Positions 7,216-15,673 of a stretch of DNA of 64,000 nucleotides are shown one piece after another. The notes under the pieces are model-generated. The model worked only from the letters and a program-made list of their open reading frames with translations, did no database searches and had not been told where the DNA came from. Each line of letters starts with the position of its first letter. Positions within the stretch are counted from its first letter, which is position 1. The stretch spans positions 51,782 through 115,781 of the forward strand of contig CADCVW010000095.1 in the NCBI GenBank assembly GCA_902806235.1, written 5' to 3'. This DNA is from an uncultured Sphingomonadaceae bacterium (GTDB taxonomy: Bacteria; Pseudomonadota; Alphaproteobacteria; Sphingomonadales; Sphingomonadaceae). The position numbers were made by a program, and so were the translations under genes.

Positions 7216-8703
7216 ATGTTCGACTCCTTGAGTGACCGCCTCGGTTCCGTGTTCGAGCGGCTGCGCGGGCGCGGCGCGCTGAACGAGGAGGACGTGCGCG
7301 CGGCGATGCGCGAGGTGCGCGTGGCGCTGCTGGAAGCGGACGTCGCGCTGCCGGTGGTGCGGAGCTTTGTCGACCAAGTGACTGCAAAGGCCGTGGGTGT
7401 GCAGGTGCTGCGCTCCGTCACGCCCGGCCAGCAGGTGGTCAAGATCGTCAACGACGCGCTGGTCGAGCTACTCGGCGCGGAGAACAGCGAGTTGCGGCTG
7501 GACGTTACGCCGCCAGCAGTGGTGATGATGGTCGGCCTGCAGGGGTCGGGCAAGACTACGACCACAGCGAAGTTAGCCAGGCGCATTCAGAAGCAGGAGC
7601 GCCGCAAGGTGCTGATGGCGTCGCTCGACGTGAACCGGCCCGCGGCGCAGGAGCAGCTGGCGGTGCTGGGCAAGCAGGCGGAGGTGGCGACCCTGCCGGT
7701 CGTGCCCGGGCAGCAGCCGGTCGATATCGCGCGGCGCGCGCTGCAGGCGGCGCGGCTGCAGGGCTTCGACGTGCTCTTGCTCGACACGGCGGGACGGCTC
7801 GGCGTCGACGAAGCGCTGATGAGCGAGATGGCGGCCGTGGCCGCCGCTTCCTCGCCGCATGAGACGCTGCTCGTGGTGGATGCGCTAACGGGCCAAGACG
7901 CGGTGAACGTCGCGCGGAGCTTCTCGGAGCGGGTCGAGCTGTCGGGCGTGGTGCTCACGCGGATGGACGGCGACGCGCGCGGCGGCGCGGCGCTCTCCAT
8001 GCGCGCGGTGACTGGAAAGCCGATCAAGTTCGTCGGCACTGGCGAGGCGATCGACCGGCTGGAGGCGTTCCACCCGGAGCGCGTTGCAGGCCGCATTCTG
8101 GGCATGGGCGACGTCGTCAGCCTGGTCGAGCGCGCCGCGCAGACCATCGAAGCCGACGAGGCCGAGGCGATGGCGCGCAAGCTCGCCAAGGGCGGGTTCG
8201 ACATGGATGACATGCGCGCCCAGTTCCGCCAGATGCAGCGGATGGGCGGGCTCGGCGCGCTCGCGGGCATGATGCCTGGGATGAAGGCAGCGAAGGGCGC
8301 GGTGGCGGGGATGGACCCCAAGCTGCTTACCCGCATGGACGCGATCATTGGCTCCATGACCGCGGGGGAGCGCGCCAAGCCCGAGCTGATGAACGCGCGC
8401 CGCCGCATCCGCGTCGCCAAGGGCTCGGGGACGACCGTGCAAGACGTGAACCGGCTCCTGAAGATGCATCAGGAGATGGCGGGCGCGATGAAGAAGATCA
8501 AAAAGATGGGCGGCTTGGGCAAGCTCGCCGCTATGTTCGGCAAGGGCGGCATGGGAGCGCTCGAAGGGCTGGTCCCGCCGGGCGCGCTGCCGAAAAGCGG
8601 GTTGCCGGGGGCGGGCGGGGGGCTGCCGGGCATGCCGGGCGCGGGCGGGGCTGGTGCGCCGTTCAACCTGCCGCCCGGCCTCGACAAGATTCTGAAGAAG
8701 TAA
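7216..8703 (+). CDS. ffh: Signal recognition particle protein Ffh (SRP54)
   Basis: GTPase and signal-sequence-binding subunit of the bacterial SRP, acting with 4.5S RNA and the receptor FtsY. The 495-aa product shows the N domain (1-85), G domain with G1 GLQGSGKTTT (107-116), DTAGRLGVDE, and TRMDGDARGG, then a methionine-rich M domain (about 310-440; many MGGL, MMPGM and KMGGL stretches) for signal peptides and RNA. The C-terminus carries a Gly/Pro/Leu-rich extension ending LPPGLDKILKK, longer than in E. coli Ffh (453 aa) but common in sphingomonads. It heads a cluster with rpsP, rimM, trmD and rplS, the usual proteobacterial arrangement. Confidence 0.97.
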   Translation: MFDSLSDRLGSVFERLRGRGALNEEDVRAAMREVRVALLEADVALPVVRSFVDQVTAKAVGVQVLRSVTPGQQVVKIVNDALVELLGAENSELRLDVTPPAVVMMVGLQGSGKTTTTAKLARRIQKQERRKVLMASLDVNRPAAQEQLAVLGKQAEVATLPVVPGQQPVDIARRALQAARLQGFDVLLLDTAGRLGVDEALMSEMAAVAAASSPHETLLVVDALTGQDAVNVARSFSERVELSGVVLTRMDGDARGGAALSMRAVTGKPIKFVGTGEAIDRLEAFHPERVAGRILGMGDVVSLVERAAQTIEADEAEAMARKLAKGGFDMDDMRAQFRQMQRMGGLGALAGMMPGMKAAKGAVAGMDPKLLTRMDAIIGSMTAGERAKPELMNARRRIRVAKGSGTTVQDVNRLLKMHQEMAGAMKKIKKMGGLGKLAAMFGKGGMGALEGLVPPGALPKSGLPGAGGGLPGMPGAGGAGAPFNLPPGLDKILKK

Positions 8704-8730
8704 GCTGAAACAAAGGAAGGAACACAAGAA

Positions 8731-9117
8731 ATGGCGATCTCAATCCGACTGTCGCGCGGCGGCGCGAAGAAGCGGCCTTATTACCGCATCGTCGTCGCGG
8801 ACGTGCGCTCCCCGCGCGACGGCCGCTTCATCGAGCGCATCGGCAGCTACAACCCGATGCTACCCAAGGACAGCGAAGAGCGCATCAAGCTCGACGCCGA
8901 CCGCGCGCGCCACTGGCTGTCCGTCGGCGCGCAGCCGACCGATCGCGTCGCCCGCTTCCTGGACGCAGCCGGGGTGCGCGAGCGCGGCCAGCGCAACAAC
9001 CCGAGCAAGGGCGAGCCCGGCGAGAAGGCCAAGGAGCGCGCCGAGGAGCGGGCGACCCGCGCCGCCGAGCTGGCGGAGGCCGCGGCGGGCGGCGGCGAGG
9101 CGGCAGCCGATGCCTGA
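8731..9117 (+). CDS. rpsP: 30S ribosomal protein S16
   Basis: Small-subunit ribosomal protein needed for 30S assembly. The 128-aa product starts [21 protein letters not shown], the invariant S16 N-terminus, and the S16 fold covers about residues 1-80. Residues 90-128 form a Lys/Glu then Ala/Glu/Gly-rich tail not present in the 82-aa E. coli protein; such tails are frequent in alphaproteobacteria. An AAGGAAGG site precedes the ATG, 27 bases after ffh. Its stop overlaps the start of the small ORF at 9110. Confidence 0.97.
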   Translation: MAISIRLSRGGAKKRPYYRIVVADVRSPRDGRFIERIGSYNPMLPKDSEERIKLDADRARHWLSVGAQPTDRVARFLDAAGVRERGQRNNPSKGEPGEKAKERAEERATRAAELAEAAAGGGEAAADA

Positions 9118-9295
9118 GCGCGACCACATGGCGGATGCTTCCGACCAGGGGCGGTCCACCACCGAGCCGGCAGAGGGCCCGCGCGAGGGCTCGCCCGCGC
9201 CGGGGACCAACGACGGCGTGTCGACGGCGGAGCCCGCCGAAGGCGCGCCGGACGCCGCGCCGAGCGAGGGCGCAGAGAAGCCGCCGCAGCCGTGA
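9110..9295 (+). CDS. Hypothetical 61-aa acidic, disordered protein between rpsP and rimM
   Basis: Unrecognised. The ORF starts inside the end of rpsP (8-bp overlap) and stops 4 bases before rimM, so it would be translationally coupled to both. The product is rich in Pro, Ala, Glu and Gly with no hydrophobic core, and contains an imperfect internal repeat (TTEPAEG and TAEPAEG), consistent with a disordered peptide. Codons in this frame end mostly in G or C, as in real genes of this genome, but that is also expected of any open frame at this GC. It fills exactly the gap between two conserved genes. It could instead be leftover coding sequence from an extended S16 tail. Confidence 0.42.
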   Translation: MPERDHMADASDQGRSTTEPAEGPREGSPAPGTNDGVSTAEPAEGAPDAAPSEGAEKPPQP

Positions 9296-9299
9296 ACCG

Positions 9300-9794
9300 G
9301 TGAGCGGGGGCGAGCGCCTGGTTACCCTCGCCGCCGTGGTCGGCGCGCACGGGGTGACGGGCGAGGTGAAGCTGAAACTCTTCGCCGAGAGCGCCGAAAG
9401 CCTCGCCGCCCACGAGCGCGTGCTCGTGGGCGGGCGCGAGATGCGGCTGCGGGCGGTGCGCGCCAACCCCAGGGGCGCGACCGCGCGGCTCGACGGGGTA
9501 GGCGACCGGGACACGGCAGAGGCGCTGCGCGGGGCGGTGCTGCAGGTGCCGCGCGACGCGCTGCCGCCCCTGGGCGAAGGCGAGTACTACCACGCAGACC
9601 TACTCGGGCTGTCGTGCCGGGCGGCGACGGACGGCACGCCGCTGGGCGCGGTGGCCGCCGTGGAGAACTTCGGTGCGGGCGACCTGCTGGAGATCGAGCT
9701 GGCCGACGGCCGGCGGGTGCTAGTGCCGTTCAGGCCGGGGGTGGCGGACTGGGTGGGCGAGGGGATCGCCGTCGATCCAGCGTTTCTTGAATAG
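9300..9794 (+). CDS. rimM: Ribosome maturation factor RimM
   Basis: Assists late 30S subunit assembly and binds S19. The 164-aa product is assigned from a GTG at 9300, because the family N-terminus (VTLAAVVGAHGVTGEVKLKLFAE) begins a few residues later and the sequence farther upstream is low-complexity. The N-terminal RimM barrel spans about 6-85 and the PRC-barrel about 90-160, with EYYHADLLGLSC at the junction, the expected (Y)YxxDLxG motif. It belongs to the rpsP-rimM-trmD-rplS set, but here a palindromic repeat and an antisense gene separate it from trmD. Confidence 0.92.
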   Translation: MSGGERLVTLAAVVGAHGVTGEVKLKLFAESAESLAAHERVLVGGREMRLRAVRANPRGATARLDGVGDRDTAEALRGAVLQVPRDALPPLGEGEYYHADLLGLSCRAATDGTPLGAVAAVENFGAGDLLEIELADGRRVLVPFRPGVADWVGEGIAVDPAFLE

Positions 9795-9811
9795 GGGGGC
9801 TCGCGTCCGAG

Positions 9812-9932
9812 CCGTAGCCCCAGCGAAGGCTGGGGCCGCTCTCGACGCGGATGGCCGCCCTACGGCGGCCGGTGTCGGGGTCGGTCCCACGCGAGAGCGG
9901 TCCCAGCTTTCGCTGAGACGACGCCCCCTGAA
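9812..9932. repeat. Large palindromic repeat, family A (copy 1)
   Basis: The left arm carries CCGTAGCCCCAGCGAAGG then CTGGGGCCGCTCTCG; the right arm answers with CGAGAGCGGTCCCAGC then TTTCGCTGAGACGACG (ends near 9932), around a GC-rich centre with its own GGCCGCCCTACGGCGGCC hairpin (9853-9870). It sits between the convergent rimM and trxB-like genes. A clearly related element lies at 43775-43888. REP/BIME-like; the function may be transcript 3'-end formation or it may simply be a dispersed non-autonomous element. Confidence 0.7.
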
Positions 9933-9944
9933 TGGACGGCTTGC

Positions 9945-10901
9945 TCAAGCCGTTTCCAGCAGCTTGTGCCCTGGCACTCGTAGGAAAGGATGGTCCTTCG
10001 CGAGGTCGTTGCGGATCGCGGTCGCGGCCACCGCTGCTTCGCCCATCGCGTGGCTGATCTGGTCGAGGCCCTTGGTCACGTCGCCCGCCGCGTAGAGGCC
10101 GGGGATGGAGGTGCGCTGGTGGTCGTCGATGACGACACAGGCGTCGCCGTGGACGAGGTTCGCGCCGAGGCTGCCCGCAAGGTCCGAGTTGGAGTCGGAG
10201 CCGAGCGCGGGATACACGCTGGCGAAGCGGAGCGGGCCCTCCACGGACGGCACCGCCATCGCGTCGCCGTCGATGAACAGCGCGCCCGGCGCGCCATCGA
10301 CGACGCGGATGCCGAGCCGGTCGAGCTCGGCGCGCTGGTCAGCGTTGAGGCGGTGCGGGCCGTCGGGCGCGATCAGGGTGAGGTCGGCGGTGTAGGAGCG
10401 CAGGAACCGCGCCTCGGCCGTGCCGCGCTCGGCAGTGCCGACCACGCCCACCTTCTTGTCGGTGACCTCGTAGCCGTCGCAGATCGGGCAATAGCGGAGC
10501 AGGCCGCGGGCCATCGCCTCGTCGTGGATCGCCTCGTCGACGCTGGGGCGGCGGTTGATCACGCCGGTGGCGAGCAGGACGGCTTGGGCGCGCACGGTGC
10601 CGCCGCCCCATTCGGCGGCGAAACGGGCGGTGCCGTCCCGCTCCAGCCGGGTGACGCGGCCGGAGACGAGGTGCGCGCCGTACATCTTGGCTTGGGCGCG
10701 CATCCGGGCGAGCAGGTCCTCGCCGTGGATCCCTTCGGGAAAGCCCGCGTGGTTGTGGCTGGTCGGGATCCACGTCGCGCGACTGTCGCCCGCGTCGACC
10801 ACGACGCAGCGCAGGTGGTAGCGGCCGAGGTAGATCGCGGCGGTGAGGCCCGCGGGGCCGCCGCCGATGACGAGGCAGTCGTAGGTCGCATCGGTGCTCA
10901 T
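9945..10901 (-). CDS. Thioredoxin-reductase-like FAD/NAD(P)-dependent oxidoreductase
   Basis: Class II pyridine-nucleotide disulfide oxidoreductase of TrxB type, 318 aa. It has an N-terminal FAD motif [15 protein letters not shown] (about 13-27), a redox-active CPIC in [10 protein letters not shown] (TrxB usually has CATC) near residue 140, a second nucleotide-binding region ([10 protein letters not shown]), and the C-terminal FAD site [15 protein letters not shown]. The CPIC active site and the altered NADPH motif suggest a paralogue rather than the housekeeping thioredoxin reductase; the electron acceptor is unknown. The gene lies antisense between rimM and trmD, an unusual position. A trxA gene occurs in the window at 38386 but is not linked. 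Confidence 0.85.
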   Translation of the reverse strand: MSTDATYDCLVIGGGPAGLTAAIYLGRYHLRCVVVDAGDSRATWIPTSHNHAGFPEGIHGEDLLARMRAQAKMYGAHLVSGRVTRLERDGTARFAAEWGGGTVRAQAVLLATGVINRRPSVDEAIHDEAMARGLLRYCPICDGYEVTDKKVGVVGTAERGTAEARFLRSYTADLTLIAPDGPHRLNADQRAELDRLGIRVVDGAPGALFIDGDAMAVPSVEGPLRFASVYPALGSDSNSDLAGSLGANLVHGDACVVIDDHQRTSIPGLYAAGDVTKGLDQISHAMGEAAVAATAIRNDLAKDHPFLRVPGHKLLETA

Positions 10902-10977
10902 GCTCGTTCAGCGCCGGGTCGTTGCGTAGGTTCCCGGGCACTTGCGGGCTCCCCCGCACCACTTCAAGAGCGCTCCC

Positions 10978-11715
10978 ATGGCTTGGTGTGCGACCGTACT
11001 GACGCTCTACCCGGAGATGTTTCCCGGGCCGCTCGGGCACAGCCTCGCCGGACGGGCGCTGGCGGCCGGCGCCTGGTCCCTCCGCGCGGCGCAGATCAGG
11101 GATCACGCGACGGACAGGCACCGCAGCGTCGACGACACGCCGGCGGGTGGCGGGGCGGGGATGGTCATGCGCGCCGACGTACTGGCGGCGGCGGTGGACA
11201 ATGCCCTGCGCCGGGAGCCGGAGTTGGCGCTGCTCGCCATGACACCGCGGGGCGAGCCGCTGCGGCAGGAGTTCGTCCGCGAGCTCGCGGGCGGGCCGGG
11301 CGTCGTCGTGCTCTGCGGGCGGTTCGAAGGTATGGACGAGCGCCTGTTCGAGGCGCGGCCGATCCGGCCGGTGTCGGTCGGCGACTACGTGCTGTCGGGC
11401 GGCGAGGTCGCGGCGCTGGTCCTGCTCGACGCTTGCGTGCGGCTGCTGCCGGGCGTAATGGGCGCGGCGCATAGCGGCGTGGACGAGAGCTTCGAAACGG
11501 GGCTGCTCGAATATCCGCAGTACACCCGACCATATGATTGGGAGGGGCGCTTGATCCCCGAAGCGCTGCGATCGGGGGATCATGCGCGCATCGCGGCGTG
11601 GCGCCAGGCCCGCGCCGTCGAGGACACACGGCTAAGGCGGCCGGACCTGATGGAGCGCCGTGGTGGCGTTCCCGGGCACCGCCCTCTGGCGCGCGGCGAC
11701 GACAGGGACGATTGA
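10978..11715 (+). CDS. trmD: tRNA (guanine(37)-N1)-methyltransferase TrmD
   Basis: SAM-dependent SPOUT methyltransferase that makes m1G37 in tRNAs reading CNN and some other codons, preventing frameshifting. The 245-aa product starts at ATG 10978 and contains the early [21 protein letters not shown] segment, the [14 protein letters not shown] loop, the [11 protein letters not shown] stretch and the trefoil-knot SAM site [14 protein letters not shown], then the basic helical C-terminus (RRPDLMERR). It is followed after 3 bases by rplS. Because an antisense gene lies upstream, it must have its own promoter in 10902-10977; a short TGCGGG/CCCGCA hairpin at 10943-10958 is the only structure I see there. 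Confidence 0.96.
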   Translation: MAWCATVLTLYPEMFPGPLGHSLAGRALAAGAWSLRAAQIRDHATDRHRSVDDTPAGGGAGMVMRADVLAAAVDNALRREPELALLAMTPRGEPLRQEFVRELAGGPGVVVLCGRFEGMDERLFEARPIRPVSVGDYVLSGGEVAALVLLDACVRLLPGVMGAAHSGVDESFETGLLEYPQYTRPYDWEGRLIPEALRSGDHARIAAWRQARAVEDTRLRRPDLMERRGGVPGHRPLARGDDRDD

Positions 11716-11718
11716 ACG

Positions 11719-12150
11719 ATGAACCTTCTCCAGACGATCGAGGCCGAGCAGATCGAACTGCTCCGCGCCGCCAAGCAGCTCCCCGATTTCCGGCCGGGCG
11801 ACACGCTCCGCGTCGGCGTGCGCGTGGTCGAGGGCGACCGCACCCGCGTACAGGCGTTCGAAGGCGTGTGCATCGCGCGCGCCAACCGCGGCATGGGTTC
11901 GTCGTTCACTGTGCGCAAGATCAGCTTCGGCGAGGGCGTGGAGCGCGTGTTCCCGCTCTACTCGCCGAACGTCGAAAGCGTGGAGGTGGTGCGCCGCGGC
12001 GCGGTACGCCGGGCCAAGCTCTATTACCTACGCGGCCGCACCGGCAAGTCGGCGCGCATCGCCGAGCGGCGCGACCCGCGCTCGGGCGAGGGCAAGCCGT
12101 TGTCCAAGACCGCGACCCCGGCGAACGTCGAAGGCGTGACGCAAGGCTGA
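11719..12150 (+). CDS. rplS: 50S ribosomal protein L19
   Basis: Large-subunit protein at the 30S-50S interface. The 143-aa product has the complete L19 fold (about 1-115): [52 protein letters not shown] and the basic [15 protein letters not shown] end. A tail of about 25 residues ([17 protein letters not shown]) extends beyond the E. coli length (115 aa), as seen in other alphaproteobacteria. It starts 3 bases after trmD, so the two are co-transcribed. Confidence 0.97.
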   Translation: MNLLQTIEAEQIELLRAAKQLPDFRPGDTLRVGVRVVEGDRTRVQAFEGVCIARANRGMGSSFTVRKISFGEGVERVFPLYSPNVESVEVVRRGAVRRAKLYYLRGRTGKSARIAERRDPRSGEGKPLSKTATPANVEGVTQG

Positions 12151-12199
12151 TGCCGGCAGCCGCGGCCGCGCGCCGCGGCTCTCCAGCCACGGAGCAGCG

Positions 12200-13489
12200 A
12201 TGAACGCCGCGCCCGAACGGGTCGCGGCGCTCGACGTGCTGCGGGGTCTCGCTATCCTGCTGATTCTGCTCATGAACATCCCCGCGATGGGGAGCTACCT
12301 GCAGACGGCGTTCGACCAGCCGTTCCTCGCCGGGTGGGAGCCGATCGACCGCGCGGCGTGGTACGCGAGCCGCGTGCTGCTGGCGGGGACGCAGCGGGGC
12401 CTGCTCGAGCTGCTGTTCGGGGCTGGTGCCGCGATCCTGCTGGAGCGGCTCGGCGACGAGGGCGTCGGCGCGCTCGGCCGCCGCTACCTGCTGCTCGCCG
12501 CCTTTGGGCTCGCCCACGCGCTGGTGCTCGGCTGGCCCGGCGACATCCTGCTGAGCTACGGGCTGGCGGCGCTCGCGCTGCCGTTGTTCCGCGACTGGCC
12601 CGCGCGCAGGCTGCTGGCGCTGGGGTTCGGCTACGCGCTGCTGATGACGGCGGTCGGGGCGGCGCAGTACGCGGACCGCGCGGGTGTGCAGGCGGCGGTG
12701 GAGCGCGTCGTGGTGGCTCAGGCGACCGAGCGCGCGCCGTCGCAGGCCGACCTGTCGGACGCGGCGACCTGGCGAGAGGCGCGGGCCGCGCTGACTCTCG
12801 ACCAAGCGACGCTGGCCGAGGAGCGGGCGGCGCGCATGGGGAGCGTGGCCGAACATTGGCGGCACCAGGTCGCGGCCTGGCGCCGGATCAACCTCGACGG
12901 GCTCGGCATCTTCCTCAACCTGGTCGAGCCTTTCTTCACCATGCTGCTCGGCCTGGCGCTTCTGCGGATAGGCGTCCTCACCGGGGAGCGGCGCGCGCGC
13001 TCCTACCTGCTCGCCGGGGCGGTCGGCTACGGCGTTGGGCTGCCGCTGCGCTGGCTGGAGGCGACGGAGGTGGCGACGCTGACGCTCGCGCCGCGGGTGG
13101 GGTGGATCTCGGCGGAGCCGGCGCGGCTGCTAGTCACGGCGGGGCACCTGGCGGCCGTGCTGCTGCTGCTCCGGACGACGGCCGGGGCGCGGCTGCTGCG
13201 GCCGTTCGCGGCGGTGGGGCGGATGGCGCTTAGCCTGTACCTGCTCCAGTCGGCGCTGTGTCTGTGGCTGATCTTCCCGCGCTGGGGCCTGGGGCTGTGG
13301 GGCGAGCTCTCCTACGCCGGGCTGATTGGGCTGGCACTGGGGCTGGTCGCGCTCCAATTGCTGCTCGCGCGCTGGTGGACGCGGCGCTTCGCGCTGGGGC
13401 CGGCGGAGTGGGTGTGGCGCTCGCTCGCCGAACGGCGGCGGCTGCCGCTACGCGCGGGCCTTGCTGGACAGGCGGCGCGGCTCGGCTAG
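12200..13489 (+). CDS. DUF418 (YeiB-like) polytopic membrane protein
   Basis: DUF418/YeiB-family proteins are inner-membrane proteins often annotated as putative transporters or acyltransferase-3-like; no activity is established. The 429-aa product starts with the family N-terminus ERVAALDVLRGLAILLILLMNI and has about nine to ten hydrophobic segments, with a soluble, charged stretch at about 165-225. The C-terminal DUF418 region (from about 270) includes GRMALSLYLLQSALCLWL and the FALGPAEWVWRSLA motif, near diagnostic for the family. It follows rplS by 49 bases; a functional connection to translation genes is unlikely. Confidence 0.88.
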   Translation: MNAAPERVAALDVLRGLAILLILLMNIPAMGSYLQTAFDQPFLAGWEPIDRAAWYASRVLLAGTQRGLLELLFGAGAAILLERLGDEGVGALGRRYLLLAAFGLAHALVLGWPGDILLSYGLAALALPLFRDWPARRLLALGFGYALLMTAVGAAQYADRAGVQAAVERVVVAQATERAPSQADLSDAATWREARAALTLDQATLAEERAARMGSVAEHWRHQVAAWRRINLDGLGIFLNLVEPFFTMLLGLALLRIGVLTGERRARSYLLAGAVGYGVGLPLRWLEATEVATLTLAPRVGWISAEPARLLVTAGHLAAVLLLLRTTAGARLLRPFAAVGRMALSLYLLQSALCLWLIFPRWGLGLWGELSYAGLIGLALGLVALQLLLARWWTRRFALGPAEWVWRSLAERRRLPLRAGLAGQAARLG

Positions 13490-13521
13490 AGCCGCGTCCG
13501 GACACGGAAGGAAGAAGAGAC

Positions 13522-14550
13522 ATGGGCTATCGCGTGGTGGTCGCGGGCGCGACGGGGAGCGTCGGGCGCGAGATGGTCAACATCCTCGCCGAGCGCGAGT
13601 TTCCGCTGGAAGACCTGGCGCTGCTCGCCTCGTCGCGCTCGGTCGGCGACGAGATCGACTACGGCGACACGGGGCGCACCTACAAGGTTCGCAATATCGA
13701 GCATTTCGACTTCGCGGGCTGGGACATGGCGCTGTTCGCCATCGGTTCGGAGGCGACCAAGGTCTACGCGTTGCGCGCTGCAGCGGCAGGCTGCACGGTG
13801 ATCGACAACAGCTCGCTCTACCGAATGGACCCGGACGTGCCCTTGATCGTACCGGAGGTGAACGCGAACGCGATCGACGGCTACCGCGCGAAGAACATCG
13901 TCGCCAATCCGAACTGCTCCACCGCGCAGCTGGTCGTGGCGCTGAAGCCTCTCCACGACCGGGCGCGGATCAAGCGGGTGGTGGTGGCGACCTATCAATC
14001 GGTGTCGGGCGCGGGCAAGGCGGGGATGGACGAGCTGTTCGCCCAGACCCGCGCGATCTTCGTCAACGACGAGAAGGAGCACCACCGCTTCACCAAGCAG
14101 ATCGCCTTCAACCTCATCCCGCACATCGGCGATTTCCTTGACGACGGATCCACCCAGGAGGAGTGGAAGATAGTGGTGGAGACCAAAAAGATCCTCGATC
14201 CGAAGATCAAGGTCAGCGCCACCTGCGTCCGCGTGCCGGTGTTCGTGGGTCATTCGGAGGCGGTGAACGTCGAGTTCGAGGACGAGATCGGCGCGGAGGA
14301 GGCGCAGATCCTACTGCGCGAGTCGCCGGGCATCATGCTCGTCGATAAGCGGGAGGACGGCGGCTACGTCACCCCTGTCGAGTGCGTGGGCGAGTACGCC
14401 ACTTACGTGTCCCGCGTGCGCGAGGACCCGACCGTGGAGAACGGGCTGAGCTTCTGGTGTGTGGCGGACAACCTGCGGAAAGGCGCGGCGCTGAACGCGG
14501 TGCAGATCGCCGAGCTGCTGGGGAGGCGGCACCTGAAGAAGGCCGCTTGA
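13522..14550 (+). CDS. asd: Aspartate-semialdehyde dehydrogenase
   Basis: Reduces aspartyl phosphate to aspartate semialdehyde, the branch point to lysine/DAP, threonine and methionine. The 342-aa product starts at ATG 13522 behind GGAAGGAAG and has the NADP motif VAGATGSVGREM (7-18), the catalytic cysteine Cys132 in NPNCSTAQLV, and the substrate-binding RVPVFVGHSEAVNVEF region with its catalytic His. A longer frame opening upstream overlaps the DUF418 gene and is not used. DapF, another enzyme of the same pathway, is encoded at 6245-7066. Confidence 0.97.
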   Translation: MGYRVVVAGATGSVGREMVNILAEREFPLEDLALLASSRSVGDEIDYGDTGRTYKVRNIEHFDFAGWDMALFAIGSEATKVYALRAAAAGCTVIDNSSLYRMDPDVPLIVPEVNANAIDGYRAKNIVANPNCSTAQLVVALKPLHDRARIKRVVVATYQSVSGAGKAGMDELFAQTRAIFVNDEKEHHRFTKQIAFNLIPHIGDFLDDGSTQEEWKIVVETKKILDPKIKVSATCVRVPVFVGHSEAVNVEFEDEIGAEEAQILLRESPGIMLVDKREDGGYVTPVECVGEYATYVSRVREDPTVENGLSFWCVADNLRKGAALNAVQIAELLGRRHLKKAA

Positions 14551-14581
14551 GCGCGCGATAGCAGGACGCTATCATCGCACG

Positions 14582-14830
14582 GTGGGGCAAGCACTGATCC
14601 GCAACCTCGATGACGAGCTGCTCGCCGATTTCCGCTGGGCGGCCGAGCAGAACCGGCGCTCGCTCGAAGCCGAGCTGCGCGAAGCGCTCCGCCGCGCGCG
14701 GCCGATGACGCCGGAACGGCGCGAAGCGGCACTGGCGAGATTCGCGGCAATCAGGGCCATGACGCCGGACGTCATGCAGACGCCGAGCGAGGCGCTGGTG
14801 CGGGAGATGCGCGACGGCGACGATTGCTGA
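14582..14830 (+). CDS. FitA/VapB-type antitoxin with ribbon-helix-helix N-terminus
   Basis: Eighty-two residues from a GTG at 14582. The N-terminal 40 residues (QALIRNLDDELLADFRWAAEQNRRSLEAELRE) match the FitA-like ribbon-helix-helix pattern, in which a short beta strand and two helices bind operator DNA; the remainder is a flexible toxin-binding tail. Its stop overlaps the TTG start of the PIN-domain gene by 7 bases, the normal antitoxin-toxin coupling. The complex is expected to repress its own promoter, which must lie in the short gap after asd. Confidence 0.85.
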   Translation: MGQALIRNLDDELLADFRWAAEQNRRSLEAELREALRRARPMTPERREAALARFAAIRAMTPDVMQTPSEALVREMRDGDDC

Positions 14831-15240
14831 TCGTCGACGCGAGCGTCGGCATCAAATGGACCGTTCGGGAAGCGGGGACGGAGCATGCGCTCCTGCTGCT
14901 TCCGCGCCTGCTCGTCGCGCCGGACCTGTTCGAGGCGGAGGTCGCCGACGGTCTGACCCGGAAGGTGTGCCGGGGCGAGATGGACGGGACGCAGGCGCGG
15001 CTCGGGGCGGAAGCGGCGGCGGGCGCGGTGACGCTGCTGCCCAGCCGCCCGCTCGCGCGCGCCGCGCTCGACCTGTCGCTCGCGTTGCGGCACTCGGTGT
15101 ACGATTGCTATTACCTGGCGCTCGCGGAGAGGGAGGCGGCGATGCTGGTCACGGCCGACGACAGGCTCACCGCCAAGCTGCGAGGGACCCGCTGGGGACC
15201 GCTGGTGGCGCGATTGGGGGAGCTCTTGCCCGATGACTGA
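14824..15240 (+). CDS. vapC: VapC-type PIN-domain ribonuclease toxin
   Basis: PIN-domain toxins are Mg-dependent RNases that cleave tRNA or rRNA when freed from antitoxin. The 138-aa product keeps the acidic quartet: Asp5 in LIVDASV, a Glu in LFEAEVADGL (37 or 39), Asp94 in HSVYDCYYLALA, and Asp112/113 in TADDRL. Translation starts at a TTG that overlaps the antitoxin gene. Its 3' end overlaps the following GFA-like gene by 8 bases, so the toxin-antitoxin pair is chained to a short downstream operon. Confidence 0.9.
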   Translation: MLIVDASVGIKWTVREAGTEHALLLLPRLLVAPDLFEAEVADGLTRKVCRGEMDGTQARLGAEAAAGAVTLLPSRPLARAALDLSLALRHSVYDCYYLALAEREAAMLVTADDRLTAKLRGTRWGPLVARLGELLPDD

Positions 15241-15673
15241 GACGATGACCGGCGGCTGCCAGTGCGGGCGGGTGCGCTACGTCGCCTCGCTCGCGGACGA
15301 CGAGGCATACCTCTGCCACTGCCGGATGTGCCAGCGCGCGGTGGGCAACGTCGCGGCGGCGCTCAAGACGCTGCCGAAGGCGCACGTGCGGTGGGAGCGC
15401 GCGCCGGACTACTATGCTTCGTCGCCGATCGCGCGACGGGGGTTCTGCTCGGCGTGCGGGACGCCGCTGACATTCGATTACCCGGACAGCCCGCGGATGG
15501 ACCTGACGGTGGGCTCGTTCGACGATCCCGCTCGCTTCCGGCCGACGCACCACTTCGGGGCGGAGAGCCGGCTGCGCGCGTGGGACGATACGCGCGGGCT
15601 GCCGGAAACGCGGTCGGACGAGTACGCGCCGCTAAACGCGCGCTGGGAGGCGGCTGGTGGACGCCCCGACTAG
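15233..15673 (+). CDS. GFA-family (glutathione-dependent formaldehyde-activating-like) zinc protein
   Basis: A 146-aa CENP-V/GFA-fold protein. Zinc-binding cysteines are visible in GGCQCGRVRY (N-terminal CxC), CHCRMCQR and the central GFCSACGTPLTF. Despite the family name, most members have no demonstrated formaldehyde activity. An alternative start four codons downstream (MTGGCQCG) is equally plausible. It overlaps vapC upstream (8 bases) and the hydrolase downstream (17 bases), which suggests co-transcription. Confidence 0.88.
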   Translation: MTETMTGGCQCGRVRYVASLADDEAYLCHCRMCQRAVGNVAAALKTLPKAHVRWERAPDYYASSPIARRGFCSACGTPLTFDYPDSPRMDLTVGSFDDPARFRPTHHFGAESRLRAWDDTRGLPETRSDEYAPLNARWEAAGGRPD

